DNA from: an uncultured Bacteroidota bacterium
GTDB lineage: Bacteria > Bacteroidota > Bacteroidia > Bacteroidales > FEN-979
NCBI GenBank assembly: GCA_937900965.1
Contig: CALCGJ010000289.1
Coordinates: forward strand, 1 to 43,893
Length of the DNA: 43,893 nucleotides
Direction: 5' to 3'
Shown here: positions 12,135 to 18,932 of the stretch, piece after piece
Numbering within the stretch: the stretch's first letter is position 1
Layout of the letters: the number at the start of each line of letters is the position of its first letter
Notes under the pieces: generated by a model
The model's database searches: none
What the model saw: only the letters and a program-made list of their open reading frames with translations
Told to the model about the DNA's origin: nothing
Program-made: the position numbers and the translations under genes

Positions 12135-12200
12135 GCCTTCGGTGCAATTGTATCAACGTGTAGAATCCTGTAAAATCTTAGATAAATCTTCCTAGGATGG

Positions 12201-12398
12201 CTAGAAAAGCTTATAAAACTGTGTTAAAATGTTTCGGAAGACTTCGTCCATCGCAAATACAACCAGGGCAATAATGAGAGATGCCACAGATACTACGATT
12301 GCGCTGCTCTGCAACTCTGACCATGTTGGCCAGGAAGCTTTATGGACCAGCTCATCATAGGCCTCTTTAATATAGGTAACCACTTTAAACTTAGCCAT
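12201..12398 (-). CDS. secE: Preprotein translocase subunit SecE
   Basis: This is a short 65-residue single-span SecE, the minimal form common outside the gammaproteobacteria. An amphipathic N-terminal helix (YIKEAYDELVHKASWPTWSELQ, with the typical K-x-SWPT motif) precedes one membrane segment, SAIVVSVASLIIALVVFAMD. It clamps SecY in the inner-membrane translocon. It lies between tRNA-Trp and nusG, as in many bacteria. Confidence 0.96.
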   Translation of the reverse strand: MAKFKVVTYIKEAYDELVHKASWPTWSELQSSAIVVSVASLIIALVVFAMDEVFRNILTQFYKLF

Positions 12399-12413
12399 TT
12401 ATCTAAATATTTG

Positions 12414-12486
12414 CACGGGTGGTAGGATTTGAACCCACAGCCTACGGTTTTGGAGACCGCCACTCTACCAATTGAGCTACACCCGT
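12414..12486 (-). tRNA. tRNA-Trp (anticodon CCA)
   Basis: The reverse strand folds as a cloverleaf: acceptor ACGGGTG/CACCCGT with discriminator G, D arm GCTC-AATTGGTA-GAGT, anticodon loop CTCCAAA (CCA) and a TTCAAAT T-loop. The 3' CCA is not encoded. It lies between tuf and secE and is probably processed from the operon transcript. Confidence 0.96.
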
Positions 12487-12516
12487 GTGCAATTAATCTT
12501 TAATTCAAAACGTTGA

Positions 12517-13704
12517 TCAGTCAAGGATCTCTGTTACCTGACCTGCACCAACCGTACGTCCACCTTCACGAATTGCGAAACGCAGACCTTTACTCATGGC
12601 GATCTCGGAGATCAGGTTCACTTCAATACCAAGGTTATCACCAGGCATGACCATCTCAACACCTTCGGGAAGCATAATTTCACCCGTTACATCAGTTGTT
12701 CTGAAATAAAACTGAGGGCGGTATCTGTTATGGAATGGCGTATGACGGCCACCTTCTTCTTTCTTCAGGATATAAACCTGTGCCATGATGTGTTTGTGTG
12801 GGGTGATGGATCCGGGCTTAGCAATAACCATACCACGGCGAATCTCATCTTTGTCGATCCCGCGAAGTAGCAAACCAGCGTTGTCACCAGCTTCTCCTCT
12901 GTCGAGAATCTTGCGGAACATCTCCACTCCGGTTACAACTGATTTCAGCTTTTCGGCACCCATCCCGATGATATCTACAGGATCGCCAGTATTGATTACT
13001 CCGGTTTCAATTCTGCCGGTAGCAACGGTTCCGCGACCTGTGATTGAGAATACGTCTTCAACCGGCATCAGGAATGGTTTTTCAACATCACGGACAGGCA
13101 GCGGGATATATTCATCCACAGCAGTCATAAGTTCCATGATCTGGCCAACCCATTCAGCCTCTTTATTCAATCCACCAAGTGCAGATCCGCGTACGATTGG
13201 AGTCTCGTCGCCATCAAAACCATAAAAGGTCAGAAGCTCACGAATTTCCATCTCCACGAGGTCGAGAAGTTCAGGATCGTCAACCATATCACACTTGTTC
13301 ATGAAAACCACCATACGGGGAACACCTACCTGACGTGCCAGGAGGATGTGCTCACGGGTTTGGGGCATCGGACCGTCAGTAGCAGCAACAACCAGAATTG
13401 CACCGTCCATCTGGGCAGCACCGGTAACCATATTTTTGATATAGTCAGCGTGTCCCGGACAGTCAACGTGTGCATAGTGACGATTAGCTGTTGAATACTC
13501 GATGTGTGCGGTGTTGATTGTAATCCCTCTCTCCTTCTCTTCAGGAGCATTGTCGATGGAATCAAAGGACCGGTATTCGGATAAACCTGCATCTGCCAGT
13601 ACCAATGTAATAGCAGCTGTTAACGTAGTTTTACCATGGTCAATGTGCCCGATTGTTCCAACATTAACGTGCGGTTTTGTACGTTCGAATTTTGCTTTTG
13701 CCAT
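12517..13704 (-). CDS. tuf: Elongation factor Tu
   Basis: This GTPase of 395 residues delivers aminoacyl-tRNA to the ribosome. The G-motifs are intact: [10 protein letters not shown] (P-loop, residues 19-28), the switch I segment [25 protein letters not shown] and NKCDM. Domains II and III follow with [13 protein letters not shown] and the C-terminal [15 protein letters not shown]. Four tRNA genes precede it and tRNA-Trp follows it, so mature tRNAs and EF-Tu mRNA are probably cut from one precursor. Only this tuf copy is visible in the window. Confidence 0.99.
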   Translation of the reverse strand: MAKAKFERTKPHVNVGTIGHIDHGKTTLTAAITLVLADAGLSEYRSFDSIDNAPEEKERGITINTAHIEYSTANRHYAHVDCPGHADYIKNMVTGAAQMDGAILVVAATDGPMPQTREHILLARQVGVPRMVVFMNKCDMVDDPELLDLVEMEIRELLTFYGFDGDETPIVRGSALGGLNKEAEWVGQIMELMTAVDEYIPLPVRDVEKPFLMPVEDVFSITGRGTVATGRIETGVINTGDPVDIIGMGAEKLKSVVTGVEMFRKILDRGEAGDNAGLLLRGIDKDEIRRGMVIAKPGSITPHKHIMAQVYILKKEEGGRHTPFHNRYRPQFYFRTTDVTGEIMLPEGVEMVMPGDNLGIEVNLISEIAMSKGLRFAIREGGRTVGAGQVTEILD

Positions 13705-13755
13705 TTTGAATTAAAGTTTAATTACGTGATTTTTTGATTAATTGCAAGATTTTTG

Positions 13756-13827
13756 AGCCTTTGAGCAGAATTGAACTGCTGACCCCTTCCTTACCAAGGA
13801 AGTGCTCTACCCCTGAGCTACAAAGGC
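13756..13827 (-). tRNA. tRNA-Thr (anticodon GGT)
   Basis: Reverse-strand cloverleaf with acceptor GCCTTTG/CAAAGGC and discriminator T, D arm GCTC-AGGGGTA-GAGC, anticodon stem CTTCC/GGAAG with loop TTGGTAA (GGT), and T stem AGCAG/CTGCT. CCA is not encoded. It lies just upstream of tuf, the position of thrT in E. coli. Confidence 0.96.
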
Positions 13828-13890
13828 TTTCGTTAATCCCCCGGACAACATCCGGGTTTAGGTGAAAGCCCGGTTAATGGCCCAGGATTG

Positions 13891-13963
13891 AGCGGAAGAC
13901 GGGGCTCGAACCCGCCACCTGAAGCTTGGAAGGCTTCCGCTCTACCAAATGAGCTACTTCCGC
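13891..13963 (-). tRNA. tRNA-Gly (anticodon TCC)
   Basis: Reverse-strand cloverleaf with acceptor GCGGAAG/CTTCCGC and discriminator T, D arm GCTC-ATTTGGTA-GAGC, anticodon stem GAAGC/GCTTC with loop CTTCCAA (TCC), and a TTCGAGC T-loop. CCA is not encoded. It occupies the glyT position of the tRNA-tuf cluster. Confidence 0.96.
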
Positions 13964-13968
13964 AAATC

Positions 13969-14050
13969 AGATGGTGAAGTGATGAGATGGTGATATGGTG
14001 TATTAAAAAGATACTATTTCACCATTTCACTATTTCACTATTTCACCATT
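13969..14050. repeat. Octamer tandem-repeat block (GATGGTGA-type, then ATTTCACY-type)
   Basis: Between tRNA-Gly and tRNA-Tyr the plus strand reads about four degenerate GATGGTGA-like 8-mers, a short spacer, then about four ATTTCAC(C/T) 8-mers. The second set is roughly the reverse complement of the first, so the block is a large imperfect inverted repeat. The same 8-mer recurs at 18897-18932 and 30060-30127. Confidence 0.75.
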
Positions 14051-14055
14051 TTCTC

Positions 14056-14140
14056 TGGTGGGGAGAGGAGGATTCGAACCTCCGAAGGCTTAGCCAACAG
14101 ATTTACAGTCTGCCCCATTTGACCGCTCTGGTATCTCCCC
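14056..14140 (-). tRNA. tRNA-Tyr (anticodon GTA)
   Basis: This is a class II tRNA with acceptor GGGGAGA/TCTCCCC, discriminator A, anticodon loop CTGTAAA (GTA) and a long variable arm (TTGGCTAAGCCTTC region). It is the only tRNA of the window in which the discriminator is followed by an encoded CCA (14056-14058); without it the gene ends at 14059. It occupies the tyrU position of the cluster. Confidence 0.95.
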
Positions 14141-14143
14141 ATG

Positions 14144-14216
14144 AGCCGATGGACGGACTCGAACCGCCGACCAGCTGATTACAAATCAGCTGCTCTACCA
14201 GCTGAGCTACATCGGC
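14144..14216 (-). tRNA. tRNA-Thr (anticodon TGT)
   Basis: Reverse-strand cloverleaf with acceptor GCCGATG/CATCGGC and discriminator T, D arm GCTC-AGCTGGTA-GAGC, anticodon stem GCTGA/TCAGC with loop TTTGTAA (TGT), and T stem GGCGG/CCGTC. It is the first gene of the tRNA-tuf transcript. Only 3 nt separate it from tRNA-Tyr. Confidence 0.96.
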
Positions 14217-14235
14217 GTATGTTGCCTACTCATGT

Positions 14236-14265
14236 TGTACAGCCACGGTTAACCGCGGCTCTACA
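14236..14265. repeat. 30-bp near-perfect palindrome with TGTA...TACA ends
   Basis: The plus strand reads TGTA-c-AGCC-a-CGGTTAACCG-c-GGCT-c-TACA, a palindrome with two symmetric mismatches. It lies in the leader between the predicted promoter at 14323-14353 and the first tRNA. It resembles the GC-rich palindrome at 688-718 in size and ends. It could be an interspersed repeat or a 5'-leader hairpin. Confidence 0.7.
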
Positions 14266-14293
14266 GATATTTCAATGAACTAATATCATATAT

Positions 14294-14322
14294 AAAAAAC
14301 AGTCCTTCACGAAAAAGGACTG
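14294..14322 (-). terminator. Intrinsic terminator after hpf, abutting a promoter
   Basis: On the reverse strand an 8-bp stem (CAGTCCTT with AAGGACTG, 7-nt loop) is followed directly by six T residues. It lies 57 nt past the hpf stop and is placed to end the rpsU-xer-hpf transcript. Its 5' edge touches the predicted promoter -7 box at 14323-14330. Confidence 0.75.
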
Positions 14323-14353
14323 CAAAAGTATAAATAATTCGAAAATTATCAAA
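14323..14353 (-). promoter_or_regulatory. Bacteroidota-type promoter of the tRNA-tuf-rpo supercluster
   Basis: The reverse strand reads TTTG, exactly 19 nt, then TACTTTTG. This matches the Bacteroidota primary-sigma consensus (TTTG -33 box, TAnnTTTG -7 box). It lies about 107 nt upstream of tRNA-Thr(TGT). Whether it drives all downstream genes to rpoC cannot be told from sequence. Confidence 0.75.
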
Positions 14354-14378
14354 GAGTTTTCTGAAAATTCGTCATTTA

Positions 14379-14678
14379 TTATTTGCCTCTTTGCTTCTCC
14401 TTGTACTTTCTTAACTGCCTGCGCAGGACATCTGTGGCCATGGAGACTGACTCTTCAAATGTTTTAGCCTCCTTTACCACAAACAAGTCATTCCCTTTGA
14501 TCATCAATCTAATCTCAGCAATTTTATTTTCCGGGACGTCATTGTTATCAACTTTTAACTTTACCTCTGCACCGATTACACCTTCGTAAACCGATGGTAA
14601 TTTAGCAAGCTTGTCTTTGACGAAAGATTCTAGTTTTTTATCGGCTTTAAAATGTACAGAGTTAATAATCAAATTCAT
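14379..14678 (-). CDS. hpf: Ribosome hibernation-promoting factor, short HPF/RaiA family
   Basis: This 99-residue protein of the RaiA/HPF fold (beta-alpha-beta-beta-beta-alpha) begins MNLIINSVHFKADKKLESFVKDKLAKL and has the conserved ENKIAEIRLMIKGNDLFVVKEAKTFEESVSMATDVLRRQLRKYKEK core. It lacks the C-terminal dimerisation domain of long HPF, so it is a short form that would bind the 30S decoding region in stationary phase. The start is supported by a full-length Shine-Dalgarno AAGGAGGTGAT just before the ATG, unusual for this phylum. It is the last gene of an rpsU-xer-hpf operon. Confidence 0.93.
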   Translation of the reverse strand: MNLIINSVHFKADKKLESFVKDKLAKLPSVYEGVIGAEVKLKVDNNDVPENKIAEIRLMIKGNDLFVVKEAKTFEESVSMATDVLRRQLRKYKEKQRGK

Positions 14679-14692
14679 ATCACCTCCTTTTT
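14679..14692 (-). promoter_or_regulatory. Unusually strong Shine-Dalgarno for hpf
   Basis: Directly before the hpf ATG the reverse strand reads AAAGGAGGTGAT, a complete complement to the 16S 3' end. Most genes here (rpoB, rpoC, rplL, 3-hydroxyacyl-CoA dehydrogenase) show no Shine-Dalgarno, in line with Bacteroidota practice. The thiolase gene (AAAGGAGG, 7 nt before its ATG) is the other clear exception. Confidence 0.8.
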
Positions 14693-14695
14693 TAG

Positions 14696-15574
14696 TTAAG
14701 CTTTTGGATGAGCTTGTTGATATATACGTTTAAGTTTCTCAATTTCATTGTGGGTATAAACCTGCGTGGCTGCCAGACTGCTGTGTCCGAGCAGCTCTTT
14801 TACTGCATTCAGCTCCGCTCCATTATTTAACAGGTGGGTTGCAAATGTATGCCGGAGCACATGTGGGCTTCTCCTGGTGAGCGTTGAAACCTGAGCAAGG
14901 GCCTGGTTAACAATCCGATAGACCATCTTTGGATAAATTTGGGCTCCCCCGTCCGTCAGAAAGAGCCAGGTTTGGTCGGGAAAAAGTGACCGCTTAAGAT
15001 CCAGATATTGCTTCAACAACTCTCCCACAGTTGATCCAAACGGGATAATTCGCTCTTTATTTCGTTTACCCAACACTTTCAAACTGGCATGATTAAGATC
15101 CACATTATAGTCATAAAGATTAACCAATTCCGACAAACGCATTCCTGTAGAATAGAGTACTTCAATGATCATCCGGTTTCGCATGGCCGGATACCCCTCT
15201 CCAAAATCAAGTTGATCAAACATGAGGTCGATCCGATCCTGTTCAACATAAACGGGAAGACGCTTGCTGGTTTTCAATGAAGTAATACGATTCATCGGAT
15301 TGACCTCAGCGTCACCTGTTTTAATAAGGTAGGCGTAAAAGGATTTCAGCGTGGTCATCTTGCGGTTCACACTCCGTTCACTCAGTCCCTGTCCCAACAG
15401 ATAAACAAGCCACGAGCGGATCATAGTATGATCAACCTCGCCTATATCCAGGAGATCGTAATGGTGCTCTAGAAAATCAAGAAATTGTGAGAGATCACTA
15501 TGGTAGGCTGTAATTGTGTGAGGCGAGTATCGCTTCTCAAACTTGATATATTCAATAAACTTCTCCTTCACCAC
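14696..15574 (-). CDS. Tyrosine recombinase, XerC/XerD family
   Basis: This is a site-specific recombinase, probably for chromosome-dimer resolution. The N-terminal SAM-like core-binding domain (FIEYIKFEKRYSPHTITAYHSDL) precedes the catalytic domain. Active-site residues in ORF-track numbering are Arg172 (GMRLSEL), Lys196 (LGKRNKER), His264 and Arg267 (HVLRH), His290 (LLGH) and Tyr299 (VYTH). The ORF track starts at a TTG (15652). Relatives begin just before EKFIEY, so one of two adjacent GTG codons at 15571-15574 is preferred here; the true start remains uncertain. It sits between rpsU and hpf, a common Bacteroidota arrangement. It is not linked to any mobile element here. Confidence 0.9.
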   Translation of the reverse strand: MVKEKFIEYIKFEKRYSPHTITAYHSDLSQFLDFLEHHYDLLDIGEVDHTMIRSWLVYLLGQGLSERSVNRKMTTLKSFYAYLIKTGDAEVNPMNRITSLKTSKRLPVYVEQDRIDLMFDQLDFGEGYPAMRNRMIIEVLYSTGMRLSELVNLYDYNVDLNHASLKVLGKRNKERIIPFGSTVGELLKQYLDLKRSLFPDQTWLFLTDGGAQIYPKMVYRIVNQALAQVSTLTRRSPHVLRHTFATHLLNNGAELNAVKELLGHSSLAATQVYTHNEIEKLKRIYQQAHPKA

Positions 15575-15676
15575 ATCCAAAAAAATAAGAAGAAACTTTG
15601 ATGGTTTCACCCGTTCACCGGATAAATATACAACTATATTCGTCCGGTTCAAAATTTCTTCTTACAAAATCGCTTT

Positions 15677-15868
15677 TTAACCCAGTTCTTCGCGAAGTTT
15701 CTGAATGTATACAGCTTTTTGAATTTCTTCCCTGCGCTTGATAGATGGTTTGGTGAACTTCTGACGTTCCCTCACCTCTCTCACTACGCCTGTTTTTTCA
15801 AATTTCCGTTTCAGCTTCTTCAAGGCCCGGTCGATGTTTTCACCTTCTTTGACAGGTACGACAATCAT
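15677..15868 (-). CDS. rpsU: 30S ribosomal protein S21
   Basis: This is bS21, 63 residues, very basic, with the family pattern MIVVPVKEGENIDRALKKLKRKFEKTGVVREVRERQKFTKPS. Ribosome structures from Flavobacterium johnsoniae show bS21 with bS18 and bS6 covering the anti-Shine-Dalgarno end of 16S rRNA, which explains why this phylum makes little use of Shine-Dalgarno sequences. It is the first gene of the rpsU-xer-hpf operon. It has a strong promoter at 15922-15952 and only a weak purine-rich AAAGAGAGAG upstream of the ATG. Confidence 0.96.
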   Translation of the reverse strand: MIVVPVKEGENIDRALKKLKRKFEKTGVVREVRERQKFTKPSIKRREEIQKAVYIQKLREELG

Positions 15869-15921
15869 GTGTTCTCTCTCTTTATTGTTTGAATTTACAA
15901 ATTATTCCTTAAAAAGGGCTG

Positions 15922-15952
15922 CAAAGATACCACTTCAATTTCAAAATTCAAA
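15922..15952 (-). promoter_or_regulatory. Promoter of the rpsU-xer-hpf operon
   Basis: The reverse strand reads TTTG, exactly 19 nt, then TATCTTTG, a full match to the Bacteroidota consensus, 53 nt upstream of the rpsU ATG. The TTTG -33 box is supplied by the heptamer tandem repeat at 15942-15969. Confidence 0.78.
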
Positions 15953-15969
15953 ATTCAAAATTCAAAATT
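15942..15969. repeat. Heptamer tandem repeat (CAAAATT) x4
   Basis: Four exact CAAAATT units lie upstream of rpsU, preceded by a diverged partial unit. On the reverse strand each unit contains TTTTG, so units can act as promoter -33 boxes. The period of seven matches the GTTCAAG and GGGTCAA arrays at 29906-29961 and 41717-41766. Confidence 0.9.
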
Positions 15970-15997
15970 TACATATTCATCCAGATATCCAGCTATT

Positions 15998-16061
15998 ACC
16001 TCACCCCTGCCCCTCTCCTCAAGGAGAGGGGAGTAAGCCCCCTTTAGGGGGTTTGGGGGTT
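15998..16061. repeat. GC-rich interspersed repeat with two hairpins, overlapping the DPP IV stop
   Basis: The element contains CCCCTCTCCT/AGGAGAGGGG (10-bp arms, 2-nt loop) and CCCCC-TTTA-GGGGG. It differs sharply from the AT-rich flank. Similar C-rich and G-rich intergenic repeats are common in Bacteroidota genomes (recollection, not searched). Read from the minus strand it contributes the last codons and the TAA stop of the peptidase gene, and it may serve as its terminator. Confidence 0.75.
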
Positions 16062-18314
16062 TGTCAGATTGTCCAATATAAACTCCGTCATCCTGCTGTA
16101 GTTATGCCAGGTGGTGTTTTTTCCGGAGTAGATCCCGTGGTTGCTGTTAGGATAAACCCGCAACTCAAACTGTTTGTCTGCAGCAACCAGCGCCGAGATC
16201 ATGTCATACGTATTCTGGGCATGGACATTATCGTCGGCCATGCCATGGATAATCAGGATATTCCCTTTCAGCTTCTCAGCGTGATTGACAGGCGAGTTAT
16301 CCTCATATCCCTTCTCATTCTCCGCGGGAGTACGCATAAACCTTTCCGTATAAATATTATCGTAATACTTCCAGTTTGTTACAGGAGCAACAGCAACACC
16401 CATACTGAAATAATCGGCCCCTTTGGTCAGGCAGGATAAGGTGAGATATCCACCAAAACTCCATCCCCACATACCAATTCGGCTTTTATCAATGTATGGT
16501 AAAGATCCCAGATATTTGGCAGCTTCTATCTGGTCCAGTGTTTCAAATTTTCCCAATTCGAGGTAGGTGCATTTCTTGAACTCCTGGCCGCGGGCACCCG
16601 TCCCCCTGTTATCGACAGAAACCACAATGATGCCGTGTTGAGCTATCAATTGATTCCAGGCGCTGGCTGTTCCCCAACGGTTTGATACAGTCTGGGAACC
16701 CGGACCTCCATAAATCGTGAATAGAACCGGATATTTTTTCTCCGGATCAAAATCGGGTGGCTTTAACATCCATCCGTTAAGTTCCATGTTGTCATCCGTT
16801 TTGAATGTGAAGAAATTGACTTGCGAGAAATCATACTCCTTCATTTTCTCCTTCAGCTTTTCATTGGTCTCAAGAATCCTGACCTCTTTTCCATTCGATT
16901 TGTTAACCGTAATGAATGGTGGAGTATTCGCATCAGACCAGTTATTAATATAATAGGTGTAATCGGAGTTGAACTGAGCACGATTGTATCCCTCCTTCCC
17001 CGTGAGCGTCTTCCTCCCCTTCCCGTCAATACCAACTACATTCACCTCCCGGTTGAGGGGAGAAAACTCTCCCGACTGGAAATAGACAAGACCACGTTCT
17101 TCATCCACACCGTACAACGCAATCACATCCCATGGACCGGAGGTCAGCTGCCTGATTAACATTCCGTTTAAATTATACAAATACAAATGATTGTATCCAT
17201 CCTTTTCACTTGTCAGCAGTACCGATTTCCCATCCTTCAGGAACGTCCAGTCATCCGTGATATCAATATACCATGGATTGTTCTCAGTCAGGATCACGTT
17301 TGACGAACCAGTATTGGCATCCACAAGCAGAAGCTCCAATATATTCTGATGTCGGTTCATCATGTACAGTGCCAGAGTGTTGGGATTGGTTGTCCATTTT
17401 ATCCTGGGGATATAGATGTCTGTTTCCGTCCCGATGTTAACAGGAACCGTCTCTCCGCTCTCCATGTTGTAGATCCTGATGCCTATCAACGAGTTATCCT
17501 CACCTGCCTTGGGGTATTTATACGTATAAATCTCCGGGTAAACATCTCCATAATACTCCAGTTTATATTCTTTGACCCGTTTTTCGTCAAACCGGTAGTA
17601 GGCAACCTTTTTGCTGTCGGGCGACCAGAAGAAAGCCTTTGTGAAACCAAACTCCTCTTCATATACCCAGTCGGTAGCGCCGTTGATAATCTCATTGAAC
17701 AAGCCGTCGGATGTAATCTGCATCTCACTGGTGAAGACTGGGTCGCGGTTAGTATCATCACCCTGCCCACCAATGGTTCCCTGATCCCAGATGCCGGATT
17801 CCAGATCGCGAATGAAGATATTGTTGTCACGGACAAAAGCTACTTTGTTCCCATCAGGAGAAAAGGTGGCAAGCTGCTGCTTTTCGCCATCTGATAATGG
17901 AACCAGGATCTTCGTCGCAATATCATATATATAATAGTGTGATTTGGAAGAGTGCCTGTAGATCGACTCTCTGTCAGAAGAAAACATAATCCTCGATTCA
18001 TCTTTGCTCAACGTGTAACTGGAGATCGGAACGGGAGTCGTATCTCCTTTCGGGATCAGGTCTGGAGAAGTCACAATTGTTCGCACATAATCTCCGGTAC
18101 GGTAGTCATATACATTGAGACTATCATGCTTAACCTGGCTAAAATGAAGACCATCTTTGAGCGGCTGCATTCCATAAACACCTTTCGATGAAAAGGTCCG
18201 CTTTTTGAACACATCTTTGAGTGTTATCTCCTGATCTTCTTTCTGCGAATAACCTGTGATGGAAAAACAGGCGAGCAGGATGAAAACCATTATTTTCTCT
18301 ACCTTTGTTAACAT
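16044..18314 (-). CDS. Dipeptidyl peptidase IV-like S9 family serine peptidase
   Basis: This is an exported prolyl dipeptidase of 756 residues. A signal peptide (KIMVFILLACFSITGYSQ) is followed by an eight-bladed DPP4 propeller domain (about residues 50-500, with DIATKILVPLSDG and VYEEEFGFTKAFFWSPDSKKVAYYRFDE, the Glu-Glu motif that binds the substrate amino terminus). The C-terminal hydrolase domain has Ser in GWSFGGY (about 619), Asp in GMADDNVH (about 693) and His in NSNHGIY (about 725). It probably cleaves X-Pro dipeptides from peptides in the periplasm. The final residues TNPQTP and the stop lie in the repeat at 15998-16061, so the original C-terminus may have been replaced. A TACTTTTG -7 box lies at 18343-18350. 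Confidence 0.95.
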   Translation of the reverse strand: MLTKVEKIMVFILLACFSITGYSQKEDQEITLKDVFKKRTFSSKGVYGMQPLKDGLHFSQVKHDSLNVYDYRTGDYVRTIVTSPDLIPKGDTTPVPISSYTLSKDESRIMFSSDRESIYRHSSKSHYYIYDIATKILVPLSDGEKQQLATFSPDGNKVAFVRDNNIFIRDLESGIWDQGTIGGQGDDTNRDPVFTSEMQITSDGLFNEIINGATDWVYEEEFGFTKAFFWSPDSKKVAYYRFDEKRVKEYKLEYYGDVYPEIYTYKYPKAGEDNSLIGIRIYNMESGETVPVNIGTETDIYIPRIKWTTNPNTLALYMMNRHQNILELLLVDANTGSSNVILTENNPWYIDITDDWTFLKDGKSVLLTSEKDGYNHLYLYNLNGMLIRQLTSGPWDVIALYGVDEERGLVYFQSGEFSPLNREVNVVGIDGKGRKTLTGKEGYNRAQFNSDYTYYINNWSDANTPPFITVNKSNGKEVRILETNEKLKEKMKEYDFSQVNFFTFKTDDNMELNGWMLKPPDFDPEKKYPVLFTIYGGPGSQTVSNRWGTASAWNQLIAQHGIIVVSVDNRGTGARGQEFKKCTYLELGKFETLDQIEAAKYLGSLPYIDKSRIGMWGWSFGGYLTLSCLTKGADYFSMGVAVAPVTNWKYYDNIYTERFMRTPAENEKGYEDNSPVNHAEKLKGNILIIHGMADDNVHAQNTYDMISALVAADKQFELRVYPNSNHGIYSGKNTTWHNYSRMTEFILDNLTNPQTP

Positions 18315-18357
18315 ACCGGGATTCCTTTAATTGTTTAATCAGCAAAAGTAGAAAAAT

Positions 18358-18864
18358 ATGCGAAAAGAGATAGGAACATTCGATGCATTTGAGGTGACGA
18401 TGGATAAGATGCAGGGTCATGGCATCCTGCTCGTTGCCGGAGTACCGCCAAATCCGATGACAATCGGTTGGGGCAGTCTGGGATATATCTGGAACCGTCC
18501 TGTTTTCCAGGTACTGGTCCGGCCTACCCGCTACACCTTTGGACTCATGGAGGATAGCCAGGCCTTCACAGTCAATATTCTCCCGGATGAATACAAGAAA
18601 CAGATCGGGATATGCGGCACCCGATCCGGACAGGATATCAATAAAGTAGAAGCGTGCGGATTCAAAATGACCAAAGGGGAAAGCACTACAGCATTCTATA
18701 TTCAGGAGTCGGCGATCCATTATGAATGCCGTATCATCCATAAACACCGGCTTGAACCAGGGACCCTGGATCTTGCTATAATTGAGAAGTATTACCCGAT
18801 AAGGGATTTTCATATGGTCTACTATGGGGAGATCGTTGGGGTCTTTTCCAATGCACAGGAATGA
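18358..18864 (+). CDS. Flavin reductase-like (FMN-binding split barrel) protein
   Basis: This 168-residue cytosolic protein has the flavin reductase-like pattern: GILLVAGVPPNPMTIGWGSLGYIWNRP near the N-terminus (the small residues that hold FMN), then VLVRPTRYTFGLMEDSQAFTVNIL. It lies divergent from the DPP IV gene with only 43 nt between the two starts. No partner monooxygenase is adjacent, so the electron acceptor is unknown. It could be a flavin:NAD(P)H reductase or an FMN-binding protein of other function. Confidence 0.88.
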   Translation: MRKEIGTFDAFEVTMDKMQGHGILLVAGVPPNPMTIGWGSLGYIWNRPVFQVLVRPTRYTFGLMEDSQAFTVNILPDEYKKQIGICGTRSGQDINKVEACGFKMTKGESTTAFYIQESAIHYECRIIHKHRLEPGTLDLAIIEKYYPIRDFHMVYYGEIVGVFSNAQE

Positions 18865-18865
18865 A

Positions 18866-18893
18866 CATGAATTACGAATGACGAATGATTCTT
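18866..18893. repeat. ACGAATG-type short repeat
   Basis: Just after the flavin reductase stop the plus strand reads ATTACGAATGACGAATGATTC, two full ACGAATG heptamers with flanking partial copies. A single ACGAATGATTC copy recurs at 29967-29977, where it also stands between a heptamer array and an octamer array. Confidence 0.6.
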
Positions 18894-18896
18894 TTT

Positions 18897-18932
18897 AGTT
18901 TCGCTATTTCACTATTTCACCATTTCGCTATT
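18897..18932. repeat. Octamer tandem repeat (ATTTCACY family)
   Basis: About four degenerate 8-mers (GTTTCGCT, ATTTCACT, ATTTCACC, ATTTCGCT) lie directly upstream of the tRNA-Val promoter. They belong to the same family as 13969-14050 and 30060-30127. Confidence 0.7.

Noticed and set aside
13987-14178. 63-aa plus-strand ORF across the octamer repeat and tRNA genes
   Set aside because: It reads antisense through tRNA-Tyr and tRNA-Thr, and the protein is made from repeat and tRNA sequence.
14696-15652. Xer recombinase as the integrase of a mobile element
   Set aside because: It lies in the rpsU-hpf operon with XerC/D-type motifs and no direct repeats or cargo, so a housekeeping recombinase is far more likely.
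17349-17894. 181-aa plus-strand ORF inside DPP IV
   Set aside because: Antisense shadow of the propeller domain; no signal or motif.
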